This document shows positions 8,343 to 18,347 of a stretch of 64,000 bases of DNA, one piece after another. Below the pieces are notes generated by a model. That model saw only the letters and a program-made list of their open reading frames with translations, was not told the DNA's origin and did no database searches. The stretch's first letter is position 1, and each line of letters begins with the position of its first letter. The DNA is taken from the NCBI RefSeq assembly GCF_013409505.1, contig NZ_JACCBN010000001.1, forward strand, positions 496,001 to 560,000, in the 5' to 3' direction. The stretch is from Actinomycetospora corticicola. Lineage in GTDB: Bacteria > Actinomycetota > Actinomycetes > Mycobacteriales > Pseudonocardiaceae. A program made the translations under genes and the position numbers.

Positions 8343-9647
8343 ATGGTGATGGCCCCGGGTCGGCCCGCAGCGGGCGGCGCGGCGGACGGGCACGGTCCGT
8401 CGTCGGCGTCGCTGGACGTCCGCGTGATCGGGATGCACTACGCGCCGGAGCACACCGGCAACGCGCCCTACACGACCGGCATGGTCGCGGCGCTGCACGC
8501 CGCCGGGCACCGGGTCCAGGTGGTCACGGGCTACCCGCACTACCCGGCGTGGGAGGTCACCGAGGGCTACACGGGCCTGCGCCGCCGCGAGCACCTCGAC
8601 GGCGTGCCGGTCACCCGGGTGCGCCACCCCGTGCCGGCGGTGCCCGACGCCCGGCGTCGCATCGTGATGGACGCCGCCTTCACCGCCCACGCGGCAGCGG
8701 TCGGCGGTCGGCGCCCCGACGTCGTGGTCGCCGTCAGCCCCGTGCTGCTCACGGTGCTGGCCGGCCTCCGCTGGCGGGTCCGATGGCCCGGCTCCGCTGC
8801 GCTGCGCGGGCGGGGTGCGGGCCGGACCGCGCTCGGCGTCGTGACCCAGGACCTCTACTCCCGCGCGCTCACCGAGACCCGGATGACCTCCTCCCGGGTG
8901 GCGTCGCTGGGCGCCCGGCTCGAGGGATCGCTGCTGTCCCGGGCCGACGGCGTCGCCGTGGTGCACCCCTCGTTCACCCCGACCCTCACCGGGCTCGGCG
9001 TCGACCCGGCGCGTCTGACCACGATCCCGAACTGGTCGCACATCGCCCCGCCGACCCGCGACCGCGCGACCGTCCGCCGCGAGCTGGGCTGGCGCGAGGA
9101 CGAGGTGATCGCCCTGCACGCCGGCAACATGGGCGTCAAGCAGGGCCTGGAGAACGTCGTCGAGGCCGCGCGCCGGGCGGACCTGGCGGGCTCGAAGGTC
9201 CGCTTCGTCCTGCTCGGCGACGGGAACCAGCGGGCGCGGCTGGCCGAGCTCGGGGCCGACGTCGAGCGGCTGACGTTCCTCGACCCGCTGCCCGGCGACC
9301 GCTTCCCCGACGCCCTGGCCGCCGCCGACGTGCTCGTGGTCAACGAGGCGGAGACGGTCGCCGAGATGAGCGCGCCGTCGAAGCTCACCTCCTACTTCGC
9401 GGCCGGTCGCCCCGTCGTCGCCGCGACGTGGGCCCGGTCGGCGGCGTCCGCCGAGCTGGCCCGGGCGGACGCGGGCATGCGGCTCGACCCGGGTGACCCG
9501 GAGGCGCTGCACGCGGCCGTGCTCGCGACCGCGGGCGACGACGAGGCCGGGGCGCGCGGCCGGGCGTACGCCGCCGACGCGCTCGGCGCGGGCCGGGCCC
9601 ACGCGGCCTACGTCGCGTGGGTCGAGGGCCTCGCAGCCGGTCGCTAG
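8343..9647 (+). CDS. Family 4 glycosyltransferase, WcaI-like
   Basis: 434 aa; an AGGAG site lies ~10 nt before the ATG. The GT-B fold is evident: N-terminal half with VIGMHYAPEHTGNAPYTTGM, typical of colanic-acid WcaI-type enzymes that read 'YxPExtGia', and C-terminal donor-binding half with LHAGNMGVKQGLENVVEAA, FVLLGDG and NEAETVAEMSAPSKLTSYFAAGRPVVA. It probably adds a sugar to the growing lipid-linked oligosaccharide in the cytoplasm. The donor sugar cannot be predicted. Its 3' end overlaps the convergent XRE gene by 4 bp. The shared palindrome at 8238-8259 is its candidate operator. Confidence 0.9.
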   Translation: MVMAPGRPAAGGAADGHGPSSASLDVRVIGMHYAPEHTGNAPYTTGMVAALHAAGHRVQVVTGYPHYPAWEVTEGYTGLRRREHLDGVPVTRVRHPVPAVPDARRRIVMDAAFTAHAAAVGGRRPDVVVAVSPVLLTVLAGLRWRVRWPGSAALRGRGAGRTALGVVTQDLYSRALTETRMTSSRVASLGARLEGSLLSRADGVAVVHPSFTPTLTGLGVDPARLTTIPNWSHIAPPTRDRATVRRELGWREDEVIALHAGNMGVKQGLENVVEAARRADLAGSKVRFVLLGDGNQRARLAELGADVERLTFLDPLPGDRFPDALAAADVLVVNEAETVAEMSAPSKLTSYFAAGRPVVAATWARSAASAELARADAGMRLDPGDPEALHAAVLATAGDDEAGARGRAYAADALGAGRAHAAYVAWVEGLAAGR

Positions 9648-10588
9648 GACGTGCAGCGCGGGAGATCGCGCCCGCCGCGGTCGCCGCGCACCACGTAGAC
9701 CTCGGACAGGTATCCGGTGCGGCCGTCCGGGAAGCTCGCGCGGTACCAGAGGTCGGACTGCGCGCGCTCGGGGTTGCGGGCCTGGTCGGGGTCGGCGAGG
9801 TCGACGTTCCACATCATCTGGCCGGTGGTCCAGCAGTTCGCCACGATCGCCGCGCCGGAGGCCATCTCCGTGCCCGGCACCTTGCAGGAGCGGCTCGGCG
9901 ACGCGCAGTACGCGAGCGCCTCCGTGGACAGGTACGCGGGCGTGCGGTCCTCGACGAGCCGGTCGGCGCCGAGCGCCACCTTGTTCTGCACCTCGATGGC
10001 CTCGACGGTCTGGGGGAGGACGGGCGGGTCGGGCACCGTGACCCGGCCCAGCACGAAGCCCAGTCCGATCCCCAGCACCGCGACGACGGCGGCGACGAGC
10101 ACGAGGCGCTTCCCGACGGCGGGTCCGCGGTCACCCGACGTCAGCGGTGGCACACGGCTGACGTCGGACGTCAGGGAGACGCCACGGTCGTCGGCCGGCT
10201 CCTCGGCGCCGGACGTCAGCGGTGGCACACGGCTGACGTCGGACGTCAGGGGGACGCCACGCTGGTCGGCCGGCTCCGGGGCGTCCGGGTCCGGCTCCTC
10301 GGCGGGCGGGGGCGGGGGACTGCCGAGGGACACCCGCAGCCCGTCCCAGCGGGCCCGCCACGGCTCCGGGTCGGCGTCGCAGGCCCGGACGTAGTCCTCG
10401 ACGGTCTCCCACCGCGGCAGGTGCCGGCCGGCCGAGGCGTCGGCGAGGGCGGTCTTCGAGCGGCCCGTGCGCCGGGCCATCGTCGTGAACTTCGGGCCGC
10501 CGGCCTGCTCGCGCAGTGCGCGCAGGTCCCGGGCGAACTCCACGAGTGGACCGCCGGCGGGGTCGAGCTCGCGCTGGGGTCGGGGCAC
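9644..10588 (-). CDS. XRE-type cytoplasmic domain, one membrane helix and extracellular domain (signal-transduction-like)
   Basis: 314 aa, GTG start with a GGAGCG site. Residues ~12-85 are an XRE-like helix-turn-helix region (FARDLRALREQAGG...GRSKTALADASAGRHLP), common in actinobacteria. A Pro/acidic linker with two near-identical 25-residue units (LTSDVSRVPPLTSG) follows, then one membrane helix (~158-180) and a ~130-residue outer domain with paired cysteines (CASPSRSC, NCWTTGQMMW, final RCTS) and an SH3-like 'GYLSEVYV' strand. The two linker units are encoded by a 75-bp tandem duplication that carries a palindromic repeat also present at 23795-23853. The role is unknown; the layout suggests an outside signal reaching a DNA- or protein-binding domain. 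Confidence 0.75.
   Translation of the reverse strand: MPRPQRELDPAGGPLVEFARDLRALREQAGGPKFTTMARRTGRSKTALADASAGRHLPRWETVEDYVRACDADPEPWRARWDGLRVSLGSPPPPPAEEPDPDAPEPADQRGVPLTSDVSRVPPLTSGAEEPADDRGVSLTSDVSRVPPLTSGDRGPAVGKRLVLVAAVVAVLGIGLGFVLGRVTVPDPPVLPQTVEAIEVQNKVALGADRLVEDRTPAYLSTEALAYCASPSRSCKVPGTEMASGAAIVANCWTTGQMMWNVDLADPDQARNPERAQSDLWYRASFPDGRTGYLSEVYVVRGDRGGRDLPRCTS
10137..10286. repeat. 75-bp tandem duplication carrying a palindromic repeat, inside the XRE gene
   Basis: Two units start at 10137 and 10212. Each opens with GACGTCAGC, an 11-bp spacer with GGTGGCACACG, then GCTGACGTC, followed at once by GGACGTCAGG. The spacing of 75 bp keeps the reading frame (25 codons), so the repeat is translated in the linker of the membrane protein. 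A third ~59-bp copy is intergenic at 23795-23853. Confidence 0.85.
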
Positions 10589-10912
10589 GGTGTCGCTCCG
10601 GGATCGGCGGGTGTCGTTGCACCGTCAATCGTCGGTCGACCGCCCCGCCGTTACCCGGTCGGGTGACCACTCCCGCCCCGGCCGAACGCTCCGGGGTGCC
10701 CCTCGAGACCCCGGAACGGCGGCCCCGACACGAGCGCGGGAGTGGTCACGCAAACAGCTTCACCGGTGAAGGGATCTCGGCGGAAGGGAAGCGGACAACC
10801 CTCTGGTCCGCCGGACAACGCCGTGCAGGCGGCGGACAACTCGGAGGGTGACGAGGTGTGGGCCGAACGTGCCCCGGGCGGGCGACGCCCCGCGGCCCTA
10901 GCATCCCGGGGC

Positions 10913-11335
10913 ATGCCGACACCCCCGCTGCCCGACGAGGTCCAGGATCTGCTCGCCCGCCCGAACCCCAGCGTGATCACCTCGCTGCGCCCCGACGGGT
11001 CACCGGTGTCCGTGGCGACCTGGTACCTGTGGGACGACGGGCGGGTGCTGGTGAACATGGACAAGGGGCGCACCCGCGTGCGCTACCTCGAGAACGACCC
11101 GCGGACGACGATCACCGTGCTCGCCGAGGACGACTGGTACACCCACGTCTCGATGCAGGGCCGGGTCGTCGAGTGGGCCGACGACGACGGGCTCGCCCGG
11201 ATCGACCAGCTCTCGCAGCACTACACCGGCAAGCCCTACCCCGTGCGCGACCGCGAGCGCGTCTCGGCGTGGATCGAGGTGGAGCGCTGGCACGGCTGGG
11301 GTTCGGCCAAGGCCAGCGACAACCCCGAGAACTGA
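10913..11335 (+). CDS. PPOX-class F420-dependent (pyridoxamine-oxidase-like) oxidoreductase
   Basis: 140 aa from ATG 10913. It is a complete split-barrel flavin/F420-binding domain (PSVITSLRPDGSPVSVATWYLWDDGRVLVNM, with TRVRYLENDPRTTITV and the aromatic-rich C-terminal half). Members use F420 or FMN to reduce small molecules, or bind biliverdin/haem. The substrate is unknown. A TAGCAT box at 10901-10906 lies only about 7 bp before the ATG and there is no ribosome site, so the mRNA may be leaderless. An upstream in-frame ATG (10742) would add 57 low-complexity residues and is unlikely. Confidence 0.85.
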   Translation: MPTPPLPDEVQDLLARPNPSVITSLRPDGSPVSVATWYLWDDGRVLVNMDKGRTRVRYLENDPRTTITVLAEDDWYTHVSMQGRVVEWADDDGLARIDQLSQHYTGKPYPVRDRERVSAWIEVERWHGWGSAKASDNPEN

Positions 11336-11339
11336 CCCG

Positions 11340-12287
11340 TCAGAACGGGGGCGGCGGGGCACCCGGCCCCTGCACCAGGTCGACGTGGTCGGCGGTCCAC
11401 GGGGCGTCGAGCAGCATCCGCGGGGTGACCAGCCCGAACGGCAGTCGCTCCGCGGACCCGTCGTCGGGACGAGGCCGGGGTGAGCGTCGGCCCTGCTGGA
11501 GGGCGGGCCCGCCCGTCCGCACGAACGGGCTGAGCAGGATGTCGACGGCGGCCTGGTCGAGGAAGGTCGGCATCGCGCGCTCGACCGCCGCGAGGAGCCG
11601 GTCGTAGGGCGCCTGCAGGTCGTCGTCGGTGAGCCAGCCGAGCGTGCGGACCAGCAGCGAGTCCAGCATCCCCTCCTGGACGGGCGGTCCCGGCGCGGGA
11701 CGCTGCGGGTCGGTCGGCTCGAGCGTCGACATCGCGAACGGTTGGTCGTAGAGCCGGGTGATCAGCTCGGCGCAGTAGAACTGCCGACGCTCCGGGACGC
11801 CCTCCCACGCCCGGGCGGCCTCCACGGCGAGCTGCCGCACCTCGAGGGCCCGGACCGGGTCGAGCTCCGGGGCGAACGTGGCCAGCGCGATCGCCACGAT
11901 GACGAGTTTCGGCACGGAGAACGTCCCGTCGTCCTCCGGCGTGCGCCACGTCTCGAGGCGGGCCAGCGCCGGCTCGCGGGGGACCTCCGGGTCCACCGGG
12001 AGCCGGTAGACCGACTGGCCGAGGGCCCAGAAGTGCGACACGTCGTCCCCGCGGATGCCACCGAGGTCGAAAGGTCGGGTGCGGCAGAAGGACATGTGTG
12101 CGGAGGCCACCCGCCCCTCGCCGTCGGCCAGCGCGATCGCGGAGTGCGAGAAGCCGGAGCCGTCGAGACGGGTGATCATGTCACCCAGTGGTTCGCCGGG
12201 GATCGGGGTCACCAGGAGTATGTCGCCCGCCCGTATGTGGTCTACTCCGATGACCGTGTCGGACGTATGGTCGGCGCAAGAGGTCAC
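11340..12287 (-). CDS. Permuted papain-like (YiiX/NlpC-P60 superfamily) amidase or hydrolase
   Basis: 315 aa, GTG start with GGAG 9 nt upstream. Key features are GDILLVTP near residue 21, GFSHSAIAL with the likely catalytic His (~residue 48), and FYCAELITRLYD with the likely catalytic Cys (~residue 169). His before Cys is the circularly permuted order of the YiiX/YebB group. There is no signal peptide, so it is probably cytoplasmic. Substrates of this group include amide bonds of peptidoglycan or lipids; none can be assigned here. It is divergent from the SARP regulator only 24 bp away, so the two share a control region. The 3' end is 4 bp from the convergent PPOX gene. Confidence 0.7.
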   Translation of the reverse strand: MTSCADHTSDTVIGVDHIRAGDILLVTPIPGEPLGDMITRLDGSGFSHSAIALADGEGRVASAHMSFCRTRPFDLGGIRGDDVSHFWALGQSVYRLPVDPEVPREPALARLETWRTPEDDGTFSVPKLVIVAIALATFAPELDPVRALEVRQLAVEAARAWEGVPERRQFYCAELITRLYDQPFAMSTLEPTDPQRPAPGPPVQEGMLDSLLVRTLGWLTDDDLQAPYDRLLAAVERAMPTFLDQAAVDILLSPFVRTGGPALQQGRRSPRPRPDDGSAERLPFGLVTPRMLLDAPWTADHVDLVQGPGAPPPPF

Positions 12288-12311
12288 TGGCGGTTACTCC
12301 TTGGGGGAGTG

Positions 12312-15300
12312 GTGACGGCGATCCGTCTGCTGGGTGAGGTGGCGGTGGCGGGCACGCCGCCGCAGCGGAGCGCCGTGCTGCGCTCGTTGCTCGCCCAGCT
12401 CGCGCTGGAACCCGGGCGCCCGGTGGCGACGACGACGCTGATCGACGAGCTCTACGACGCGGCGCTGCCGAAGAACCCGGCGGCGGCGCTGCAGATCCAG
12501 ATCACCCGGCTGCGCAAGTGGGTCGCGCCGGCGACGGTCGCGAGCACCCGCGGCGGGTACGTGCTCGAGGTCGGTCGCGGAGACGTCGACCTCGCCCGGT
12601 TCCTCGACGCCCCGCCCGACGACGCCGCCGGGGCCCTCGCCGTCTACGGTGGCGAGCCCTTCCCGGGGTGCCGCGTCGGGCCGCGGCTCGACGCCGAGCG
12701 CCGCCGGGTGCGGCGGCGCCACCACGAGGTGGTGGAGGCGCACGCCCGCGCGTTGCTCGCGGCCGGGACCCCGCGCGAGGTCGTGGCCCTCACCGCAGAC
12801 GTACTCGACGGGGACCCCGACCACGAGGGGCTCGTCGCCGTCGCGGCACTGGCCCTGCACGCGGAGGGCCGCACGGGCGAGGCGCTGCGTCTGCTCGCCA
12901 CCACCCGACGTCGGCTGCGGGCCGAGCACGGGGTCGACCCCGGGACGGTGCTGCGCGACGCGGAGCGCACCGTGCTGGACACCGACCAGCGGCGCCGCCG
13001 CGACGTCGTCGGGCGCGCCGCGCCGCTGGCCACCATCCGCGAGGCACTCGCCGACCCCCGGGCCGGCCGCATCGTGATCGTCGCGGGGGAGGCCGGGATC
13101 GGGAAGTCCACCCTCGTGCGGGCCGCCGCCGAAGAGGCCGCGCGTCGCGGGGCGGCCGTCGGCCACGGGGTCTGGGAGCACGACCAGGCGCCGTTCGCGG
13201 CGTGGGTGCAGGCGCTGCACGCCGTCGGCGTCGCCCCACCCGCTCTGCGCGACCCCGCGCCGGGTCGCACGCTGCGCCGCCGGCTGGCCGCCGCGGCCGC
13301 GGACCGCATGGTCCTCGTCGTCCTGGACGACGCGCACCGGGCCGACCAGGCGTCGCTGCACGTCCTGCGCGGGCTCGGTGGCGCGGGCCTGCCGCCGGGC
13401 GTCGTCGTGCTCGTCGCCGCCCGCGAGCCGGACGCGACCGCCCACCCCGCCTGGGGCGACGCGGCCGCCGACCTCACGCTGCTCGACGGCGTGCTCCGGC
13501 TCCCGCTCGCCGAGCTCGACGAGGCCGGTACCCGTGCCATGGTCGATGACGCGATGGACGAGGCGGGGGAGCGGCTCGTCGCCGCCCTCTGGACGCGCAC
13601 CGGCGGACACCCGCTGCACCTCTCGGCCCTGCTCGCCGAGCTGCGCGACCTTCCCGACGACGAGTCGCGGGAGGCCGCGACCCGCCGGGTCCCGGCGCGC
13701 CTGCGCCCGCTGCTGGACCACCAGCTCGGCGGCCTGCCCGAGGACTGCCGGACCGCGCTGGAGGCGATGGCCGTCCTCGGACCGTCGCCGCTGGCCGAGC
13801 TCGCCGACGCCGTAGGTGCCGACGAGCGCGCCCTCGCCCGGGACCTCCGACCCGCCGTCGGGATGACCCTCGTGGAACCCACCGCCGACGGCTTCGCCTT
13901 CCGCCACGACCTGACCGCGGCCGCCGTGCTCGACACCGTGCCCGCCGTGGTCCGCGCCCAGCTGCACCGGGCGCGGCTGGCCGGGCTCGGGGACGACGCC
14001 GACCCGTTCACCGTCCTGCGCCACACCGTCGGTGCGGCCGCCCTGCTGCCCGCCGAGCAGGTCGCGGACGCCCACCTGCCCGCGGCCCACGCCGCCTACC
14101 AGGACGGCGCCCTGGCCGCGGCGCTGCAGCTGCTCGACACCGCGGCGGACGCGACGTCGCGTCCGGTCCACGCCCGGACGCTGCGGGGCCTCGTGCTGGA
14201 GGGGCTCGGCCGCGTCGACGAGGCCGCCGACCTCTTCGACGCCGTCGTCGCCGATCCGACGGCCGACGTCGTCGACGCGGTCACGGCCGCGCTGGGCGAC
14301 GACGCGCAGGGGCCCTCGATCGCGGGCCGCCCGCGCCGGCTGGAGCGCCTGCGACGGGTGCACACGCTGCCGTTGACCGACGTCCAGCGCGCCCGGGTGC
14401 TGCGGGGTCTCGTCGTCGAGGAGCAGCAGCTCGACCTCGAGGGCACGGCCGCGCTGCTCGAGGAGCTGCTCGCCCTGGGGGAGGGCGCCACCGAGCCGGT
14501 CCTCGCCGCCGAGGTGGCCGTCACCGAGTCCTACCTGCAGCTCGGGGTCTCGGTGCCCTCGGCGCAGCGGGTCGCGACCGCCCGGCGCGCGGCGCGGCTG
14601 GCCCGCGAGGCGGACGTGACCGCGCTGCGGTTCGAGGCCGACGAACTGCTGGTCGCCGCCCTCGTCGGCAGCGGCGACGTCGACGAGGCCCTCGACCTGC
14701 ACGCCGCCCTGATCCCTGAGGCGGAGCGGCGCCACCGTCCGCGCACGATGTGGGCGGTGCGGCTCGTCGAGGCCTCGGCGTTGCTGGCCGCGGGCAAGAT
14801 CGAGGAGTCCGACCAGGCGGCGCAGGAGGCGTTCCAGCGCGGGCTCGAACTCGGGATCGCCGACGCCCTGGGTGCGTTCGGGGCCCACCTCGTCATCCGG
14901 CACCTGCTCACCGGGAGCCTGCCCGAGCTCGGCGGCCTGCCCGCCCGGACCGCGACGGACTATCCCAACGTGCCCGCGTGGGCGGCCTGCGCGGCCGTGG
15001 ACGCGGTGCAGGGCGGCGACCCTCCGACGGCCGCCGCCCACCTCACCGAGTTCCACCGGCGCCGCGAGGGCCGCGAGTCCGGGCTGTTCGACCGCGTCGG
15101 GCTCTGCCTCGCCGCGTGCGCGGCCTTCGCCCTCGACGACCGCCCGACCGCCGACCTCGTGCTGCAGGCGCTCCCCGACGACCCCGGCGCCACCGTGGTG
15201 GTCGGCATCGGCGCCGCGTTCCTCGGGCCCGTCGACCTCTACCGTGGGCTCGCCCTCGCGGCCCGCGGCGACCTGGCCGCCGCGCACCGGCACTTCCTCG

Positions 15301-15440
15301 CGGCGCTGGGCACCGCGACCGCCCTCGGCTGGACCCCCTGGGGCGACGCGGCCGGGGAACTCGCGGCGGTGACGGCCCCGGGGCGGCCCTCCGACACCCC
15401 GGGACCGTCGCTCCCGCTCGGACTCCGGCGAGCGCTCTGA
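12312..15440 (+). CDS. SARP/AfsR-like regulator with STAND ATPase and TPR-like C-terminus
   Basis: 1042 aa from GTG 12312, which follows a GGGGGAG site. Residues ~1-75 form a winged-helix DNA-binding domain (LLGEVAVAG...LIDELYDAALPKNPAAALQIQITRLRKW), ~75-225 a bacterial transcriptional activation domain (BTAD), ~245-500 an AAA/STAND module with an intact P-loop (VAGEAGIGKSTLV) and VLDDAHRAD as Walker B, and the rest is Ala/Leu-rich TPR-like repeats. SARP-STAND proteins activate specialised-metabolite or accessory operons. No biosynthetic cluster is adjacent; the divergent papain-like gene is the nearest candidate target. Confidence 0.9.
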   Translation: MTAIRLLGEVAVAGTPPQRSAVLRSLLAQLALEPGRPVATTTLIDELYDAALPKNPAAALQIQITRLRKWVAPATVASTRGGYVLEVGRGDVDLARFLDAPPDDAAGALAVYGGEPFPGCRVGPRLDAERRRVRRRHHEVVEAHARALLAAGTPREVVALTADVLDGDPDHEGLVAVAALALHAEGRTGEALRLLATTRRRLRAEHGVDPGTVLRDAERTVLDTDQRRRRDVVGRAAPLATIREALADPRAGRIVIVAGEAGIGKSTLVRAAAEEAARRGAAVGHGVWEHDQAPFAAWVQALHAVGVAPPALRDPAPGRTLRRRLAAAAADRMVLVVLDDAHRADQASLHVLRGLGGAGLPPGVVVLVAAREPDATAHPAWGDAAADLTLLDGVLRLPLAELDEAGTRAMVDDAMDEAGERLVAALWTRTGGHPLHLSALLAELRDLPDDESREAATRRVPARLRPLLDHQLGGLPEDCRTALEAMAVLGPSPLAELADAVGADERALARDLRPAVGMTLVEPTADGFAFRHDLTAAAVLDTVPAVVRAQLHRARLAGLGDDADPFTVLRHTVGAAALLPAEQVADAHLPAAHAAYQDGALAAALQLLDTAADATSRPVHARTLRGLVLEGLGRVDEAADLFDAVVADPTADVVDAVTAALGDDAQGPSIAGRPRRLERLRRVHTLPLTDVQRARVLRGLVVEEQQLDLEGTAALLEELLALGEGATEPVLAAEVAVTESYLQLGVSVPSAQRVATARRAARLAREADVTALRFEADELLVAALVGSGDVDEALDLHAALIPEAERRHRPRTMWAVRLVEASALLAAGKIEESDQAAQEAFQRGLELGIADALGAFGAHLVIRHLLTGSLPELGGLPARTATDYPNVPAWAACAAVDAVQGGDPPTAAAHLTEFHRRREGRESGLFDRVGLCLAACAAFALDDRPTADLVLQALPDDPGATVVVGIGAAFLGPVDLYRGLALAARGDLAAAHRHFLAALGTATALGWTPWGDAAGELAAVTAPGRPSDTPGPSLPLGLRRAL

Positions 15441-15849
15441 GAGCGTTCCCACCCGACCGGCGTCCACCGTCGGTATCGAAGCGTGGCCGCCTTTCCGGAA
15501 CCTTTCCCGGACGAGTGCCGCCTTCGGGCACGGCGGGTGGGTCGGGCCGGGCAGGTCGATTCCACTCGATCATGAAATGCGCGCATGACGCCGATCGTGT
15601 GCGGGTACCTCGTTCGGCTGTTCCCGGTGATGACAATTCGTCGATGATGTCGGCATGATCTACTCGGGGTGTTCGTGCAGGTCAGAGCTTTGTTCTCTGC
15701 GTTTCCGCCTTTTCGTGCCGGATCGCGTCACCCGTTCGTGATGGCTTCGTTATTGGTGGCAGGCGACGGTCCGTGACCGTCCCTTCCCGGTTCGGGGGAC
15801 ACCGGGTCCTCCTGCCATGCGATGTCCAGGGACGATCGAGGAGGACCCC
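15441..15849. other. Intergenic region of ~410 bp, less GC-rich, probably the promoter of the His-rich protein
   Basis: No convincing reading frame. It is visibly richer in A/T than its surroundings, with runs such as TTTGTTCTCTG and ATGGCTTCGTTATTGG, and near its left end an imperfect repeat CTTTCCGGA-ACCTTTCCCGGA (15491-15512). The last 20 bp hold the strong GAGGAGG ribosome site of the next gene. A long leader or small RNA is possible, but nothing specific is seen. Confidence 0.4.
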
Positions 15850-16941
<1,092 letters not shown>

Positions 16942-16973
16942 GGCGCGCTGCCCCGCCGCGAGCTGCTCCTATG

Positions 16974-18044
16974 TCAAGCCGCGACGGTGTCCGGTGCGGT
17001 CCGGGACTGCAGGAGCAGGTTGAACACGACGCGCGCGAGGCGTCGTTTGAGGGCCCGCATCGCTTCGTTGTGGTTGTCGCCGCGGGCGCGTCGCTTGTCG
17101 TAGTAGGCGCGTCCGAGGCTGTCGGCCAGGCGGGTCTGGGTGAGCGCGATGCGGTGCAGGGCGGCGTTGAGTTGCCGGTTGCCGCCGCGGGCCAGCCGGT
17201 GACGGTTGGTGCGCCCGGAGGAGGCGGGGATCGGCGCGGTTCCGGCGTGCATGGCAAAGCAGGCCTCGGAACGGAACCGATCGGGTCGGGCGGTCTCGGC
17301 GATCAGCTTCGCCGCGGAGAGCGGGCCGCAGCCGGGCAGCTCGAGCAGCTGCGGGGCCAGCACCGCGACCCGGCGGGCGATCTCACGCTCTAACGCCCGG
17401 ATACGGCTGGTGCGCTTGAGGATGTCGCCGACCAGCTCGGCGGCGAGCTCCCCGACCAGCCCGGGGTGCTCGGCGGGCAGCAGCGCGGCCAGCGCGGTCA
17501 GACGGGTGGGCTTGTCCAGCCCGCGGGCCGGGATGCTGCGCTCGAGTTCGGGGTCGAGTTCGTGCAGGTGCCAACGCAGCCGGCAGATCATCGCGGTCCG
17601 CTCGGTGACCAGGTGCTCGCGGTGATCGACCAGCAGCTTGAGCTCGCGGGACTCGGGGTCGTGCTCGGCGACGGGCAGGTTCGGCTCGCGCAGCGCGGCC
17701 CGGGCGATCGCGGTCGCATCGATCGGGTCGGACTTCCCGAACTGGCGTGCCGAGCTCCGGGCACCGGCCATCAGCTTCGGCGGGACCCGCCGGACCCGCT
17801 GCCCCGCGGCGAGCAGCGCCCGCTCCAAGCGCAGCGAGACATGCCGGCAGTCCTCGAGCGCCCACTCGATCTCCTGCCCGTCGGCAGCGAGTTCCCGGCA
17901 CTCGCGCTGGGCCCAGGCCAACAACTCCAGGTGCCCGGCGTCAGTGGCCTGCACCCGACGCTGCGCGCGGCGGGCGCCGAGTTGATCGACCACGACCGCG
18001 GTGTGAGTGTCCTTGTGGACATCGACTCCGACCATCAGGACCAT
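16974..18044 (-). CDS. IS110-family transposase (DEDD recombinase)
   Basis: 356 aa, full length. The N-terminal RuvC-like DEDD domain shows GVDVHKDTHTAVV, WALEDCRHV and FGKSDPIDATAIARAA. The C-terminal Tnp domain has ELPGCGPLSAAKLIAE and the serine motif in GTAPIPASSGRTNRH, followed by GGNRQLNAALHRIA. These enzymes insert a circular element at targets chosen by an element-encoded bridge RNA. All key residues look intact, so the element may be active. Confidence 0.95.
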   Translation of the reverse strand: MVLMVGVDVHKDTHTAVVVDQLGARRAQRRVQATDAGHLELLAWAQRECRELAADGQEIEWALEDCRHVSLRLERALLAAGQRVRRVPPKLMAGARSSARQFGKSDPIDATAIARAALREPNLPVAEHDPESRELKLLVDHREHLVTERTAMICRLRWHLHELDPELERSIPARGLDKPTRLTALAALLPAEHPGLVGELAAELVGDILKRTSRIRALEREIARRVAVLAPQLLELPGCGPLSAAKLIAETARPDRFRSEACFAMHAGTAPIPASSGRTNRHRLARGGNRQLNAALHRIALTQTRLADSLGRAYYDKRRARGDNHNEAMRALKRRLARVVFNLLLQSRTAPDTVAA

Positions 18045-18269
18045 CGAAGGGGTCTCCTGCTCCTAGCCTGCGGGGGACAACAGGCCGGGCCGGTCGGCGG
18101 ACACACCTCAGTGGGGGCGCTGCCACGCTCCTATCAAGTCACGCCGGCCGGTCCTGGCCGCCGGTGCCCGGCACAGCTCGCGCTGGCCTCCTGCGGAGAC
18201 AGTCACATCAAGAGCCAGAGCACCGACGACCAGGATCCCGACCACCGCCACTGGCGGCACCACCGACCC
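18045..18269 (-). ncRNA. Candidate IS110 bridge RNA region
   Basis: This is the non-coding region immediately 5' of the transposase, where IS110 members (as opposed to the IS1111 group) encode the bridge RNA that pairs with target and donor DNA. It is GC-rich and has several short stems, for example GCCGGCC-GGTCC-TGGCCGCC near 18150 and GCCACTGGCGGC near 18250. The loops have not been resolved, so the call rests on position and family knowledge. Confidence 0.4.
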
Positions 18270-18281
18270 TGACACTGAGTG

Positions 18282-18340
18282 TCACGTCAGGCAGCGATCC
18301 GGGCGCCGGACCGTGCGTCACGTGCACCTCGGCGAGGCGC
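18282..18340. repeat. Right copy of the ~57-bp repeat flanking IS110
   Basis: Identical to 16882-16904 over 23 bp, then about two thirds identical through GTGCACCTCGGCG. It ends just before the stop codon region of the neighbouring membrane-protein gene (18348). Confidence 0.75.
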
Positions 18341-18347
18341 ACGACGA

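Noticed and set aside
12294..15467. 1057-codon reverse frame opposite the SARP regulator
   Set aside because: Gly/Arg/Gln-rich shadow with no motifs; the opposite strand has an intact P-loop and winged helix.
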